Assembly (NCBI GenBank): GCA_907164885.2
Contig: OU015498.1
Location: forward strand, 127,291,727 to 127,355,726
Direction: 5' to 3'
DNA: 64,000 nt
DNA from: Dolomedes plantarius
Lineage: Eukaryota > Arthropoda > Arachnida > Araneae > Dolomedidae
Under the pieces are notes generated by a model, which was not told the origin of the DNA, ran no database searches, and worked only from the letters and a program-made list of their open reading frames with translations. This document shows, piece after piece, positions 34,190 to 44,697 of this stretch. Numbering within the stretch: position 1 is the stretch's first letter; the number at the start of each line of letters is the position of its first letter. The position numbers were made by a program, and so were the translations under genes.

Positions 34190-34355
34190 TTATTATGTAT
34201 TAATTTACACATGCTATTTCCAGCATAGCAAAAAAGTGCCTATGCCACCACTTTTTTGATTTTCTGTCTCTTTCATAGATCAATCGTAGCATATCCGACT
34301 TATCAACACCACCCATGTGTGCGTTACGTGTGCAGTTACATTCAAAAAATATCAT
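34190..34355 (-). pseudogene. piggyBac transposase fragment (upstream part)
   Basis: The minus frame reads HMGGVDKSDMLRLIYERDRK then SKKWWHRHFFAMLEIACVN, stop, YI. The MGGVDxxD and RKSKKWWHRxFF blocks are highly characteristic of piggyBac/PGBD transposases near the end of the RNase H-like core. An in-frame TAA follows VN. The frame is cut at 34190 by the Gypsy LTR and continues at 27826. Confidence 0.88.
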
Positions 34356-34696
34356 CTGTAGATAGAAAGTGGAGAGAAAATTTAAAGAAATGTAAATTTA
34401 TAATGTACTCAGGGAATGTATATTTGTGGTCCTATATCAGAAAAATAATAAAATACATAAATCATAAAATAAAAAATATACATTAGTATATTGGGCACGA
34501 AGTCGCGTATCTTTCATGTAACACCAAACTGCCTTATTTTAATTCAAATGTTTAAAAAAATTTTAAAATAATAACATTTGAAAATTTCGCCTAAGTTCAT
34601 TTTGAAAAATCCATGTATTTCATATATATCTTATTTATTCTGCACTTTGTAAAAAAATAGAAATATGCCTGTCAAAAAACAGTAGTCAACTGCCCC
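34356..34696. other. piggyBac and Harbinger residue
   Basis: The right end of the piggyBac remnant (to 34538) and non-coding Harbinger DNA. The open frame 34256-34486 on the plus strand is a shadow of the piggyBac fragment. Confidence 0.5.
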
Positions 34697-34930
34697 AGAG
34701 CGCGTGTTGCAACGCTCTCATGTGTACGGTCTAATTCAACACAAAGGAACTCGAGGAGCGCTGCAGTCGCGCGATCTGCGTGGAACTCTCCAAACGCGCG
34801 TTGCAACGCGCATTTTAGTAGAAGAGGGCGTTGCATGTGTAAGCAATCGTTTGATCAGTTGTATTTTTCAACGCGCGATGCAACGAGCGTTAGAAAGCGC
34901 GCGTTGCAACGCTCTCATGTGTACATAGCC
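34697..34930. repeat. Harbinger subterminal palindromic repeats
   Basis: GCGTTGCAACGC-type palindromes recur at about 34703, 34796 and 34900, with decayed forms near 34830 and 34870. The outer terminal block GTTGCAACGCTCTCATGTGT occurs twice, at about 34707 and 34902. Matching palindromes lie in the left end at 26944-26970. They are probable transposase-binding sites; that role is inference. Confidence 0.75.
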
Positions 34931-35219
34931 TTAATTTTGCTTTGTAGACTGGTACAGCCCTCTATCGGCCGGAACGGTTAGGTGTATATTGTATTGAAGA
35001 CCCTGTTATCCTGAATAGTAATTTTAGAGTTTCCTGCTGTATAGAATACAGTTGTTACGTGTTTTCTGTTTGAATTTGCGTATGAGCCTGAAGAACTTAC
35101 AGAATAATAAATTTTATTTTGTGTGCACTTTCTGGAGAGATTTTATTCCATCCTATCGAACCCATGAAAACGGAACATTAAAGTGCCAGAAGTGGGATTG
35201 AATGCCTATTACATGATCG

Positions 35220-36180
35220 ATGGCTGATCAGCGTGGTACATCTCAAGCTTTGGAAGATAAATTCCAGCAGATTATTGCTGCGATGACGGCTATGCCAAAC
35301 AATATTGCGACAGAGATAAAAGAAATATCTGCAGGTCAAGAAGAGATAAAGAATGAAATATCGGCTGGTAGGGAAGAATTAAAGTATGAAATTTTTACTA
35401 CCTTGAATGAAAGAGTGACAGAAATGGAAGAAAAATTTGAAGAAAAATTCCAGAATGTGCAACACAAATTTAATATTTTTGAAGCAAATATTGGCATTTT
35501 AAAAGAAAAATTTAGAAGAAAAATTTGATAAAATTGACAGCAAATTTGAAAATATGGAGGAAAAATTTGATAAAGTTAACAATAAATTTGAAAATTTGGC
35601 GCACTTTCGATAGACTTTGGCGCACTTTCAAGTGTTGTGGAGTTACGCTTTGGCGAGAAGTGTTTGAAGGACTATAGCCGGCTCCAGATCAAATCTCGCG
35701 AACAGAAGACAAATGAATCACTACAAGAACTTGTAACACGTAGAAAGGCTCTCCCATCTCGCTTGGTCAGACTTCCCTGCGGAAGTACACGAAAATCTTG
35801 CTTTAGATAATCTTATCGATGGAGTTCACGACTTTGAAATACAAAAGGCACTTCGAATGGCGGATGTTAAACATCTGAAGGTAGCTTTAGTCTATGCCTT
35901 GAAGTTTGAAGCAGCCCAACAATCTACACAAAACCTCGCCATTCTATTAGGGTTGCGAACGTTACAGAATCTCCCGAACGTGCAATGAAGGATTTCATGA
36001 AAATAATACATGAGTTGTCAAAACAGGTCAGTGCTCTGTATAAGATCAGTTAAGGTTGACAGAAGACAAGTCATAAAATACTGGAGTTGCGGTGGCGAAT
36101 GCCACACCCGAAGAAATTGCCAAGTGCACCAAGACTCTGGAGCGAAGAACACACCCAAGAAACAGGGGATTGCAGACTTC
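35220..36180 (+). pseudogene. Gypsy gag remnant
   Basis: An N-terminal coiled coil (35220-35528; EISAGQEEIKNEISAGREEL) is followed in shifted frames by FGEKCLKDYSRLQIKSREQ-like and ADVKHLKVALVYALKFE sequences, clearly related to the Gag core of the element at 32246-33586. The zinc knuckle is damaged: YWSCGGECHTRRNC lacks the first Cys. Several frameshifts and stops occur. Confidence 0.85.
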
Positions 36181-36769
36181 CAATCACGAAAACCTAGTTC
36201 CGGAAGCTGCCATTATTGTTGCAGATTGGAAAAGAAATTCGATGTTATAAATCCCGTAGCAAGACAAACTACAGCTTCTACGTCACCAGAGTCGGGTTCA
36301 TGGAGGAATGACGAGGTTCGAAAAGATCAACTGGAAGATCTTGAACTAAATACCAGTAGTTTCGTGACACATGGCTGATCATGAAACTACTGGTCGTGAC
36401 CTCCGTCTCCCGTTTGGACGCCTTCCAGACACGCCTTCATCTCCTGAAAAGTACAGCAGTGAACTCGAGGTCCGTTTTGATGACGTCCATAGCTTCGTCC
36501 GTGAGCGGAACAACATCGCGACGGAGAAGATGAAGACTTGGTACGACACGAAAGCAAGAAGACATGAATTCCATGAAGGTGACAAGGTATGGTTCTGGAA
36601 CCCGATTCAACGTAAAGGACTTTTTTCCAAGTTACAGTCGTCTTGGGATGGTCCGTATACAGTTCTAAAAATTCTGAATGACGTCGTGGTTCGTATTAGA
36701 AAATCGTCTTATTCTAAGCCTAGAATCGTGCATTATGGTAGGCTAGCTCCTTACTATGGCCATAGTTAA
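36163..36769 (+). pseudogene. Gypsy pol remnant (RNase H tail and integrase end)
   Basis: ADFQSRKPSSGSCHYCCRLE near 36170 matches the segment just after RNase H in the intact Pol (ADALSRRPCSDSCRYCTKAE). A large deletion follows; from 36377 the integrase C-terminus resumes with HETTGRDLRLPFGRLPD and ends KPRIVHYGRLAPYYGHS at 36769. Reverse transcriptase and the integrase core are gone. Confidence 0.88.
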
Positions 36770-37055
36770 TAGATTAAAGAAATATTCAGACCATGGTCGT
36801 TCTCTTTTATTTTTGTATACAACATTTTATTTAGTGTAATTAATCCTTAAGTAAGTTTTGTTTTATTAAAGTTGTTTAAAGTAATTAGATGTTCCTAGTA
36901 TGTATTTATTAGTTACATGAAGTATGTATTTGTCTGTATGCGTGTTGATTTTGTATTAATTTTAGTTGTGATTTTATTGATAGTTTTCTATTAAGTAAGG
37001 CTTCCTGCCCAAGAGCTGTACTGCCCGGGACGTGCAGTCCTTGAGGAGGGAGCAA

Positions 37056-37451
37056 TGTTACGAATTTTAACGGTCTATGGTAATCTTGCCAAATATGAGA
37101 GTAATCGCCAAATTGGCGATGGATATGGTGACTTATTTTAGTCGCAAAATTCGGTGATATTTCGCAAAATTTGGCGATATGGCGCCAAATGGTCGCTAAC
37201 CTTCTAGACCTTTCTGGAATCAACTAATCATATCTAGCTGGTTGACCGATAGAGGCCGCTTATAGAAGTCTATAAATATACCTGACATTGGCATTGGAAC
37301 TCAGTGTTCTTTTCTGCTGAGAATTGAATCTATTGAAATTGCGTTTGAATTTGTGTATGCACCTGAAGAACTTACAGAATCATAAACTTATTTTGTGTGC
37401 ACTTTCTGGAGAGATTTTATTCAATCCTATCGAACCTAGGAAAACGGAACA
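37056..37451 (+). repeat. 3' LTR of the deleted Gypsy
   Basis: Starts TGTTACGAATTTTAACGG, ends AACGGAACA, 396 bp, followed by ATAT. It carries TTTGGCG-ATATGG-CGCCAAA at 37170-37189, which includes GCGCCAAA, a perfect E2F-type octamer on the opposite strand. Confidence 0.88.
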
Positions 37452-37745
37452 ATATATTATAAATACCTGTTTTTTTAAATGTCATAACCGCGATTTTTGC
37501 ACAACTTTACTATTTGTTGATACGGATATTTCTCCTCGGAAAGCACAGTTACGTAACATGCGAGCCATTTATCACTTTTAGGAGCCATTTTCAAAATAAA
37601 TCTTTTATTTTACATTTCAATCAAAACAAAACAGTAACTGATTATTCTGAAGTTGCCAAATTTTTATCTTAAAATGCAAGCAACAAAAATAAATTACAAA
37701 ATCTTTTCCATAAAGAGCGACAGACCTTCTGTATAATCAGGCCTA
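37452..37745 (-). mobile_element. Possible DD41D-related transposon scrap
   Basis: On the minus strand the stretch around 37480-37590 resembles the N-terminal coding region of the DD41D element at 10140-10240 in its run of words (ATATTTCTCxTCGGAAAG, GCCATTTTxAA). A TACAGAAGGTCTGTCGC-like end sits near 37730. Too decayed for certainty. Confidence 0.35.
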
Positions 37746-38858
37746 CTATAAAATTAACGAATAAAAATCAAATGATGGTGAAAATTGTAAAAAATGACTA
37801 AAAAATGTCCTTTATCTCAGTTGCAGATGGTATTTCCCAAAGCTTCCTTGAAAAAACTACTGCAATTCTATTAAAATATGCTGCTTTCAAACGTCCTTGT
37901 GGAGAAATTTTAATCCAATTGAAAAACATATGCGCAGCTGATTTTTCATTAGGTATATTTTAAGTTTTTTGATCATGGATAGGACTAGTTATAGACATGG
38001 AATTAATTTTCAGGATGTTTACCCAGTATCTGATTTTCAACTAAATTCTAGGGGTTGTGAAATATTTCTCTATGAAAAATTGAAGTATTTTTAAATAGAT
38101 GCATCATTCGGTTTTTTTAAAAGGGATTGGGAATGCTTCATCTCGTCATGCATTTTCTTTATTCCTTTCGCTAAAGTAAGTGGCCTAAAGGAAGTCCTAA
38201 AGACTGCAGTTTTTAAAAATAAGTTGAGTGTAAAAATTGCGAAATGAAAACTAATGTTTAATTTGAGAGAAAAAGCGGTCTCATGAAATGAAGCTTAAAG
38301 GAATTAATAAATTACTAACTCTGGGTAAAAATAAATAATCTATAATTGCTTGTTCAGTACTTAGAAGACTGGACTTTCCTTAATGCACTGAAGTGACCTA
38401 ATAAGGATTGGATTAAAAAATCTTTATACTTATCTGTAGTGCTTAATTTAGCTATAGCGGATATCGGTGCATCCAGTCTATGAAGTCTCTATTCTTGCCA
38501 GTCCCGTTAATTGTCCTGCAGTGTTAAGATAAAAGAAATTTGGTTCTCAGTCGACGGTCGCATATCACGCCGCTGAAGCTTCCTTTTATCGAGGAGTAAG
38601 AATAAACTGGAAATTCCAGTTTGTTTGAGAGCTGGAACTAAAGAATGTAGTAAGATAGTAGACTATGACGGGCGAGAAGTTATTAGCCAGTTTCAGATAT
38701 ATAAGTGTATAAACTTTAGAAAAAACTGGAAACAAAATTCACAAGAAATCTACTAAAGAGATAAAACCGAGTTGAACTCACAAGAAGTTGAAATTTAAAT
38801 ATTTTGTCTTTAGAGTGGAAAAAGATCTTTCCTGGCTACATACATAGCAAAGAGATAT
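37746..38858. other. Unassigned interval
   Basis: No gene or named repeat is visible. Confidence 0.5.
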
Positions 38859-39347
38859 TGTTTCGTTTTTCATGGGTTCATTAGGATTGAATAAAATCTA
38901 TTCAGAAACTGCATACAAAATAAAATTTATTATTCTGTAAATCCTTCAGGCGCATATACAAATTCAAGCAGAAAACAAGTAACAACTGCCTTCTATATAG
39001 CAGAAAACTCTAAAAGACAAGTCAGGATACCACAGTCTTCAATACAATACACGCCTAACGCACTTTTAACACATTCAATTCGCAGTAGAAAAGACCTGAT
39101 TTCTAATGCCAATGTAAAGTATATTAATAAACTTCCAAAGCGCCCCCTATCGGTCAGTCATCTCGACATCTCTAGAAGCTTTCAGACAGATCTAGACGGC
39201 ATATTGGCGACCATTTGGAGCCATATCGTCAAATGTGGCGAAATATCGTCAAATTTGACGACCAAAATAAGTCACCAAATCCATCGTCAATTTGGCGAGA
39301 TCTCTCATATTTGGCTAGATTACCATAGATTCGTAAAATTCGTAACA
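38859..39347 (-). mobile_element. Solo LTR of the second Gypsy family
   Basis: A 489-bp LTR reading TGTTACGAATTTTACG…CGAAACA on the minus strand, with the perfect 4-bp duplication ATAT on both sides (38855-38858, 39348-39351). It aligns along its length with the LTRs of 34934-37451. Solo LTRs arise when the two LTRs of one element recombine. Confidence 0.92.
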
Positions 39348-39351
39348 ATAT

Positions 39352-40298
39352 TAACAATTCCAGCGTGTTCATACCAGTCAAATGGCCACGACCATAAACT
39401 ACCTTTTAACAAAGAAAAGAAAATACCGAATATTTTTAAAGATGTTACGCCCAAAACCTTCGCAAAAAAAGTGCTGTCGCAAAATATCAGGGATAGATTC
39501 CTTTGTATTCACGAAATGATTCCTGTAATACTTTCTACAAGAAGGGTTAAATATCTCTAGTTTGGATGAAAACATTTTCTTCGTGGAGGAAATCATTTTA
39601 ATATTTTAGATACCACCCAGTTCGTCGAGATTAAAGATATATTGTGGCAGAAGTCATTCCCGTTCTTTTCTTACAGTATCCAACAAGGAGTTTAAAAGAT
39701 CGAGGAGAACATGAAGCGTCATTACTGGAGAAATATTCACAAAATTAAATAGGATTATTCTGAAGCATCTTTCGGAAAATTTTAAAAATCTCCAGACAGT
39801 ACTTCAGAGATAAGAAAAGCAAGGTTAAAGATATACTAGGTATGGAGCTTTAATAGTGGCAACACTGTTGTAGAGCCCTCACGCAGCAAAACTCAGGAAA
39901 GCAGCTTACACCACACGTATATCCCATACCTGCTTTACCTCAGAGTGAATGCTCTCTCCCCACAAACATCAAACGCATGCACAGTGACAGGATAAACACA
40001 GCCATGTTTTAGTTACCGTTATATCGTACGAAATAATTTGTTGTACAAGCCGCTGCGCGACCAGCATGGTCGCTTTTAGTTTTATAATTTCTTTTGCAAA
40101 ACAACTCAATTGAAAGTAACATATGCAAGGAATGTTACCATTACCTATCATCATAAATATACGTCGTTAAGGGTTATTCTCCATAAGGCTGATTCTAAAA
40201 CATCGTGATTAAAAAATTTGAATTTCCATTACTCCAGAACAGAGAAGACCGAGAAACTCAACACCAATGATTTTAAAAATTACATCCCTCTCTGTATC
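39352..40298. other. Unassigned interval
   Basis: No gene is recognised. Short open frames at 39399-39596 and 39969-40154 show no known motif. Confidence 0.45.
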
Positions 40299-40300
40299 TA

Positions 40301-41519
40301 CACTGCTGGCCACCCAAATTGCAACACAAAGAAAGACAAGAGATGTCACAACAAAATTTATTTTGTAGATAACACGTTGAACAAGTATCAAATGATTAAA
40401 TTTATAGACTTCTGTGAAGTGTGGTTCCTGCCAAAATCAGTAGCGAGAGTAGCCGCCATTGTTGGAGATCACCGCTGCCACACGCCTCGGCATTCATTCA
40501 AAGAGACTTTGGATGAGTTCTTGCGGCACAGCAGACCAAGCAGCTTCCACACGCTGCCAAACTTGATCTGCTGTGGCAGAAGGGGTTGGAATCTGGGTTA
40601 ATCGTAGAGCAACCATGGACCACATGTTTTCTATCGGCGAAAGATCCGGAGAGCAAGGCGGCCAGGGAAGCAATTCAATCTGGCGATTGACGAAGAACCG
40701 TTGGACAATGCGTGCTACATGTGGTTGCGCATTATCCTGTTGAAATATGGCTGTGGGCAAGCCCTGAAGGTAAGGAAGAACAACTGGCTCCAACACCTCG
40801 GAGATTTAGCGCTGGCTATTTAAAGTACCGGCAAAGCGTACTAGAGGTGTGCGAGAGTGATATCCAATACCGCCCCATACCATAATACCCGGTGCAGGAC
40901 TAGTGTGGCGGAGCATAACGCAGCTGTTCAGTATCCTCTCTTCACGGTGTCTCCAGACTCGAATGCGACCATCGTGGTGTTGCAGACAGAAGCGTGACTC
41001 GTCAGTAAAGACAATTTCATTCCATTCTGCCGTCCACATCCTTCTGTCATCGCCCCATTGGCGGCGGAGACGTCTGTGGTTCTGCGTCAAGGGTAGTCAA
41101 AGCAAGGACGTCTTGCGGACAGACCACTCTGCTGTAAACGGCGTCGAATGGTACGCGCAGACACTGGATTATGCGATACAGACTGCATGTGCTGTGCTAT
41201 GGTTCGTGATGTGACTGAGCGATCCGTCACTGCCATGCGCACAATTTTCCTGTCATCACGTGAAGTGGTGCGCTGAGGTGGATGCGATCGAACACGCCGG
41301 TCCGTCGTACCCTCCTGCATGCAACGATCACATATCCGCATTACAGTTGTTTGGTGTCGTCCAACACGACTACTTATTTCCCTGAAAGATAATCCACAAT
41401 ATCGGTAGGCCACTATCCTTCTAATCATTTGCATATCTCACCTCCGCTAATGCATGTTGTAAATTTCATGTTATTTGCATGTTTCCTTCAGGGTGTTGCA
41501 TTTATAGTGGCCAGCAGTG
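40301..41519 (-). mobile_element. Tc1-type transposon, copy 2 (deleted)
   Basis: Same terminal repeats as 3091-4499 (CACTGCTGGCCAC from 40301; GTGGCCAGCAGTG to 41519) in the opposite orientation. TA precedes it; the right flank is TG, a decayed TA. Length is 1219 bp, about 190 bp shorter than copy 1 because the 5' coding part was deleted. Confidence 0.95.
40494..41434 (-). pseudogene. Tc1 transposase, copy 2
   Basis: About 66 codons at the N-terminus are missing: MQMIR is joined to RIVAYRYCGLSFREI. The catalytic motifs remain: FTDESRF, QQDNAQPH and SPIEN. A one-base shift near 41087 (ARRPCFDYP) and a stop after LNSQR near 40806 break the frame. The tryptophan codon lost in copy 1 is intact here (WTAEWNEIVF). 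Confidence 0.92.
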
Positions 41520-42175
41520 TGCTATTTTTCAAAATTAAGATATATACACTTTATCATTACATAAAATAAGAAATTTTTCTGGAAACAATTTTTCACTTAA
41601 AAAGTGGAGTAAAAATTCAGCAAGTACTAAATTATAGTGTGGATTACATCGCTCTTTGTATGTGCTATTGTTCACAATTCAGAAGTACTAAATTATAGTG
41701 TGGATTACATCACTCTCTGGATGTGCTATTGTTCACAATTAAATATCAACACTTAATCATATCAAATAATAAATTGTTACGAAAATATCTTCCTTTATAA
41801 AATTGAGTAAAAATTCAGCAAGTACTGAAAAAAGTTAAGAAAATTAACTATTGCTGGCTATCGGTTGCATTGCCAGCAACGGTTAAGCCTAACCTCGTGA
41901 TCATCTGTTCTCTGTTTCACGCCTCTCTCTTAATGAATTATTTCTTCTTCTTTTTCTTTACTGAGACTGTTCCCAATTTTCACTTGATCGCGCAGCTCGC
42001 TCTCAAGCATTCCTGATTTCAGTACGTAAACCCATGTTGTTACGCGGTTGCAAATTGCGGACGGCCTCTAATGTTTACATCTGGTAGTTCCAGCCGTTGC
42101 CATTCGTTTAGCCGTTGCCAAATATCGTCTATTTTTGTGCCGCATACCTACGCGTTTTATATATATAGATTGTAC
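41520..42175. other. Unassigned interval with a small tandem repeat
   Basis: No gene is visible. It contains the duplication at 41622-41741. Confidence 0.5.
41622..41741. repeat. Tandem duplication, ~61-bp unit
   Basis: Units at 41622-41682 and 41683-41741 both read AAGTACTAAATTATAGTGTG, then GATTACATC, CTCT and GTGCTATTGTTCACAATT, with only a few differences. Non-coding. Confidence 0.85.
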
Positions 42176-42179
42176 TGAT

Positions 42180-42520
42180 TGAAGGAAACTGCTTGTGCGC
42201 ACACCGTGGCTGATGGTTTTGCTCTCTGGTGCTGGGAAGTGCTCTATCGTCCCCCATGTTCCCGGGACTTAAGTCCCTGTGACTTTGATCTAATCCCCAA
42301 AATGAAGGAACCGCTCCGTGAATTTCACCAGAGATTATTTAAGCTGTAGACCGCTGCATTCGAAGGATCAACAGATCAGGTGCTGTCAACAGCATCCTGC
42401 CGCTTCCACAATGTTAGCAACGGGTGTTAAACGTTGCTGGTTACAACTTTAAAGGACTATAAAAGTTTCACACCTGTATCTATTCTGTATACTTTTTACC
42501 TACCTAGTTGCCACAATTAA
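42180..42520 (+). pseudogene. mariner transposase, C-terminal fragment
   Basis: The frame reads CWEVLYRPPCSRDLSPCDFD then LIPKMKEPLREFHQRLF and, past a stop, INRSGAVN-type and CRFHNVSN words. WEVLxHPPYSPDLSPCDFDLF is the usual end of the mariner DD34D core; the third catalytic Asp (PCDFD) is present. The rest of the gene is absent. Confidence 0.82.
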
Positions 42521-42529
42521 AGTTCCATC

Positions 42530-44102
42530 CTATGTAGTTTTCAGGTTTGCAGGATCTCGAGGAAAATGTTTTGGAATCAATACATTGTTTTATAGACGGA
42601 AATAATATTTATTTTAATTAAAATAAAGGCAACGAATGTAAAATAATTAACGCTGCACAACATATCTTACAGTTGAGCAAACACCAAATATCTAATTGAA
42701 AAAGACGTGGGTAAGTGATCGTGAGCAGATTTATATTGTTAGTCTTCTGACACAGTGAAAAGATGGAGATGAATGACGACGATCAGGCATAAACATCCAT
42801 TTCCTATTGAGACAGTCTGAAAACGATCGAAGCGGTGCTTTTACATACAAAACAAAAGGAAACATCTCACATGCCGAGTGAAGAAAATGAACTTTGAACA
42901 AAGCTGCAAAGATGGAGCGCTATAAATCTTAAAATTATGAAGAACATTTCTACGAAAGTTTAAGAACAATATCGTACAGAATAAATTGTTTTAATTATAT
43001 TTGCTATTTTAGTTGTAAACTCAGTCTTGACAAAATGTAACTTGAACAATACTTATTTAATACTTTTAATAATAGAATTATTGCGTACATTGATAAAGTT
43101 TCTTAAGAAGTACTGTAGAAAAAAAATTCAATTTTAATTATTTTCTTACAAAACTGTCGCTTTTTAAACGTATTGTCTGTATAGATGATGTGTTAGAAAT
43201 ATAAAAGTATATTAGATAATTTTACTTTGTTCATATGAAGCGTGGAATTCTTTTAGCTGCAGTAGACTTAAAGGTAGTATTGTATCATATAAATAGTCAA
43301 ATTTTTATATCCCTTAATTTTAAACTAAAAGGGTCCCTTCTATCTATTTTTATTGACATTCTCGGTTATCTTAGGGGTAGAATCGGTTCACATAATAAAC
43401 AGGATTCCGCGAATAAACAGGAATTTTATAATATAGAAGTTTGCGTGTTTGTGTTGAGATGTAGTAGTAACTCGATGATTTGCGGGAATACACAGAGACT
43501 AATATTGAAGTTACCGAGTCGGATTTTATCGATTAAACAGAGACTTATTTACGATGAAGAAAAATTATTATCTACAAAATGTAATGTACAGGGCAGTTCA
43601 GATTGGCTATACGTTCGAATCAAATTCCAAATTCGAAGTCGACGAGCGTACTTCTCTCTGAGAAAACAGCGTTCGTCTCACAGTTCTCAATAGACCTCTG
43701 GAGTGAGGTCTAAGCTTCTTCTCAGCAACTCTCCTGACTATAATGTGTGTCTGTTGAGACATTCGTAGCCTGATGCTACTTCAAAGATTTCTCACTAGAG
43801 AGATTTCCAGGAATGTATCTTCTTCGGATAACTAGTGGATCTCACTCCACTCTTGAGATGACAGTCTGCACTCTCTGCAGCTCTCTTCGTCTTTCTCTCG
43901 AGAATCAAATCAAGTTAACCTCTTAGATATTAAGGGTGGGAGAAATAGCGTCTTCCTATCCTCTTATTGGTCACTGAACATATGATTTCACTGAAAATAT
44001 GACTTTCTCAGACCACGGGAATCGTCTTTCGCCCTTGGCACGTAGGGTGTTAATTGACGGCAACCATTTTATGTTCCACCTCAAAAGTAAGCAGTCGGCT
44101 TC
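42530..44102. other. Unassigned interval
   Basis: No gene is recognised. The 152-codon frame 43235-43693 has no known motif. GCGAATAAACAGG-type words around 43390-43530 may belong to a decayed Tigger element. 43690-43930 is rich in TCTC runs. Confidence 0.4.
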
Positions 44103-44106
44103 TTAA

Positions 44107-44693
44107 CCCTTCAGCGAACGCGCCAATTATTGTAACACCAGCAAGCGCGCGTGGCAAAATGTGCAACGTCCCTTTTAACCTTGATTATTCCTTTTGTAAT
44201 AAAGTTTTTTTTCAAATTGAAAATAATAATTCTGCGTTTTATGACAAGATATAAAATGTTGATGATATTGAGATATATTTATGATTAAAGGCCAAAGAAT
44301 GCAGATACAATAGCCTTATTTCAAAACTGTCCGATTTATTGGTTCTAAGGACAACTTGCGAATGGATTCCTATTATGTCCCAAAACCTAAAAACACCGAT
44401 ACTGTCCATCTTCGTGATATGCGGGATGCCGTGAAATAGCTGCACATTCGATCGACTACATCAATTCCTGCTTTTGTCGTATTGTAATGCAGTATATTCG
44501 CTCGTTTACCACGGTTAATCCACGATTAACAATAAATGGATAGGAATACAAGGGTCAGAAAATCAGACCTGCATTAAAAAGGGTGTTGCTATAAATAGAA
44601 ACTGCTTAGAACATTCAAATCTTACATGTAAAAACAAGCCATTCAAAATTACGAAAATGTTGCACTCTGTACAAGGGCGCGCCCGCTGAAGGG
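44107..44693. mobile_element. piggyBac-type MITE
   Basis: TTAA on both sides (44103-44106, 44694-44697) with inverted ends CCCTTCAGCGAACGCGCC and the complement of CCCTTCAGCGGGCGCGCCC. A CCCT start next to TTAA is typical of piggyBac. 587 bp, no coding sequence. Confidence 0.82.
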
Positions 44694-44697
44694 TTAA

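Larger units (their letters stand above)
27516..34538 (-). mobile_element. piggyBac remnant hosting the Gypsy insertion
   Basis: TTAA lies at 27512-27515 and 34539-34542, each next to a weak inverted repeat: AGTACCGCCAGTATTATAGG on the left, the complement of AATAAGGCAGTTTGGTGTTA on the right. The transposase C-terminal region reads on the minus strand in two parts on either side of the Gypsy element. Outside the Gypsy only about 660 bp remain, so most of the gene was lost before or after insertion. The boundaries are less certain than the coding match. Confidence 0.65.
26926..34930 (+). mobile_element. PIF/Harbinger remnant containing two nested elements
   Basis: The ends are inverted repeats of about 33 bp: GGCTATGTACACATGAGAGC from 26926 and the complement at 34911-34930, each followed inwards by GTTGCAACGCGCG. 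Flanks are TCA (26923-25) and TTA (34931-33), consistent with a decayed 3-bp TWA target duplication typical of this superfamily. A transposase start lies at 27033. A piggyBac remnant (27516-34538) with a complete Gypsy in it lies inside. Without them the element is about 1 kb. Confidence 0.85.
34934..37451 (+). mobile_element. Internally deleted Gypsy element (second family)
   Basis: A 5' LTR truncated at its left side (about 34940-35177), a gag remnant, a small tail of RNase H region, the end of integrase and a full 3' LTR (37056-37451). Most of pol is missing. TTGAGGAGGGAGCAA at 37041-37055 is the polypurine tract. A tRNA-Leu-like site (GTGCCAGAAGTGGGATT) follows the 5' LTR at about 35183. 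The left truncation lies against the right end of the Harbinger element. Confidence 0.88.

Noticed and set aside
34256..34486. Plus-strand 76-codon frame
   Set aside because: It is the antisense of the piggyBac MGGVDKSD fragment.
43235..43693. 152-codon open frame
   Set aside because: No known motif; GAATAAACAGG-type words suggest decayed transposon sequence instead.
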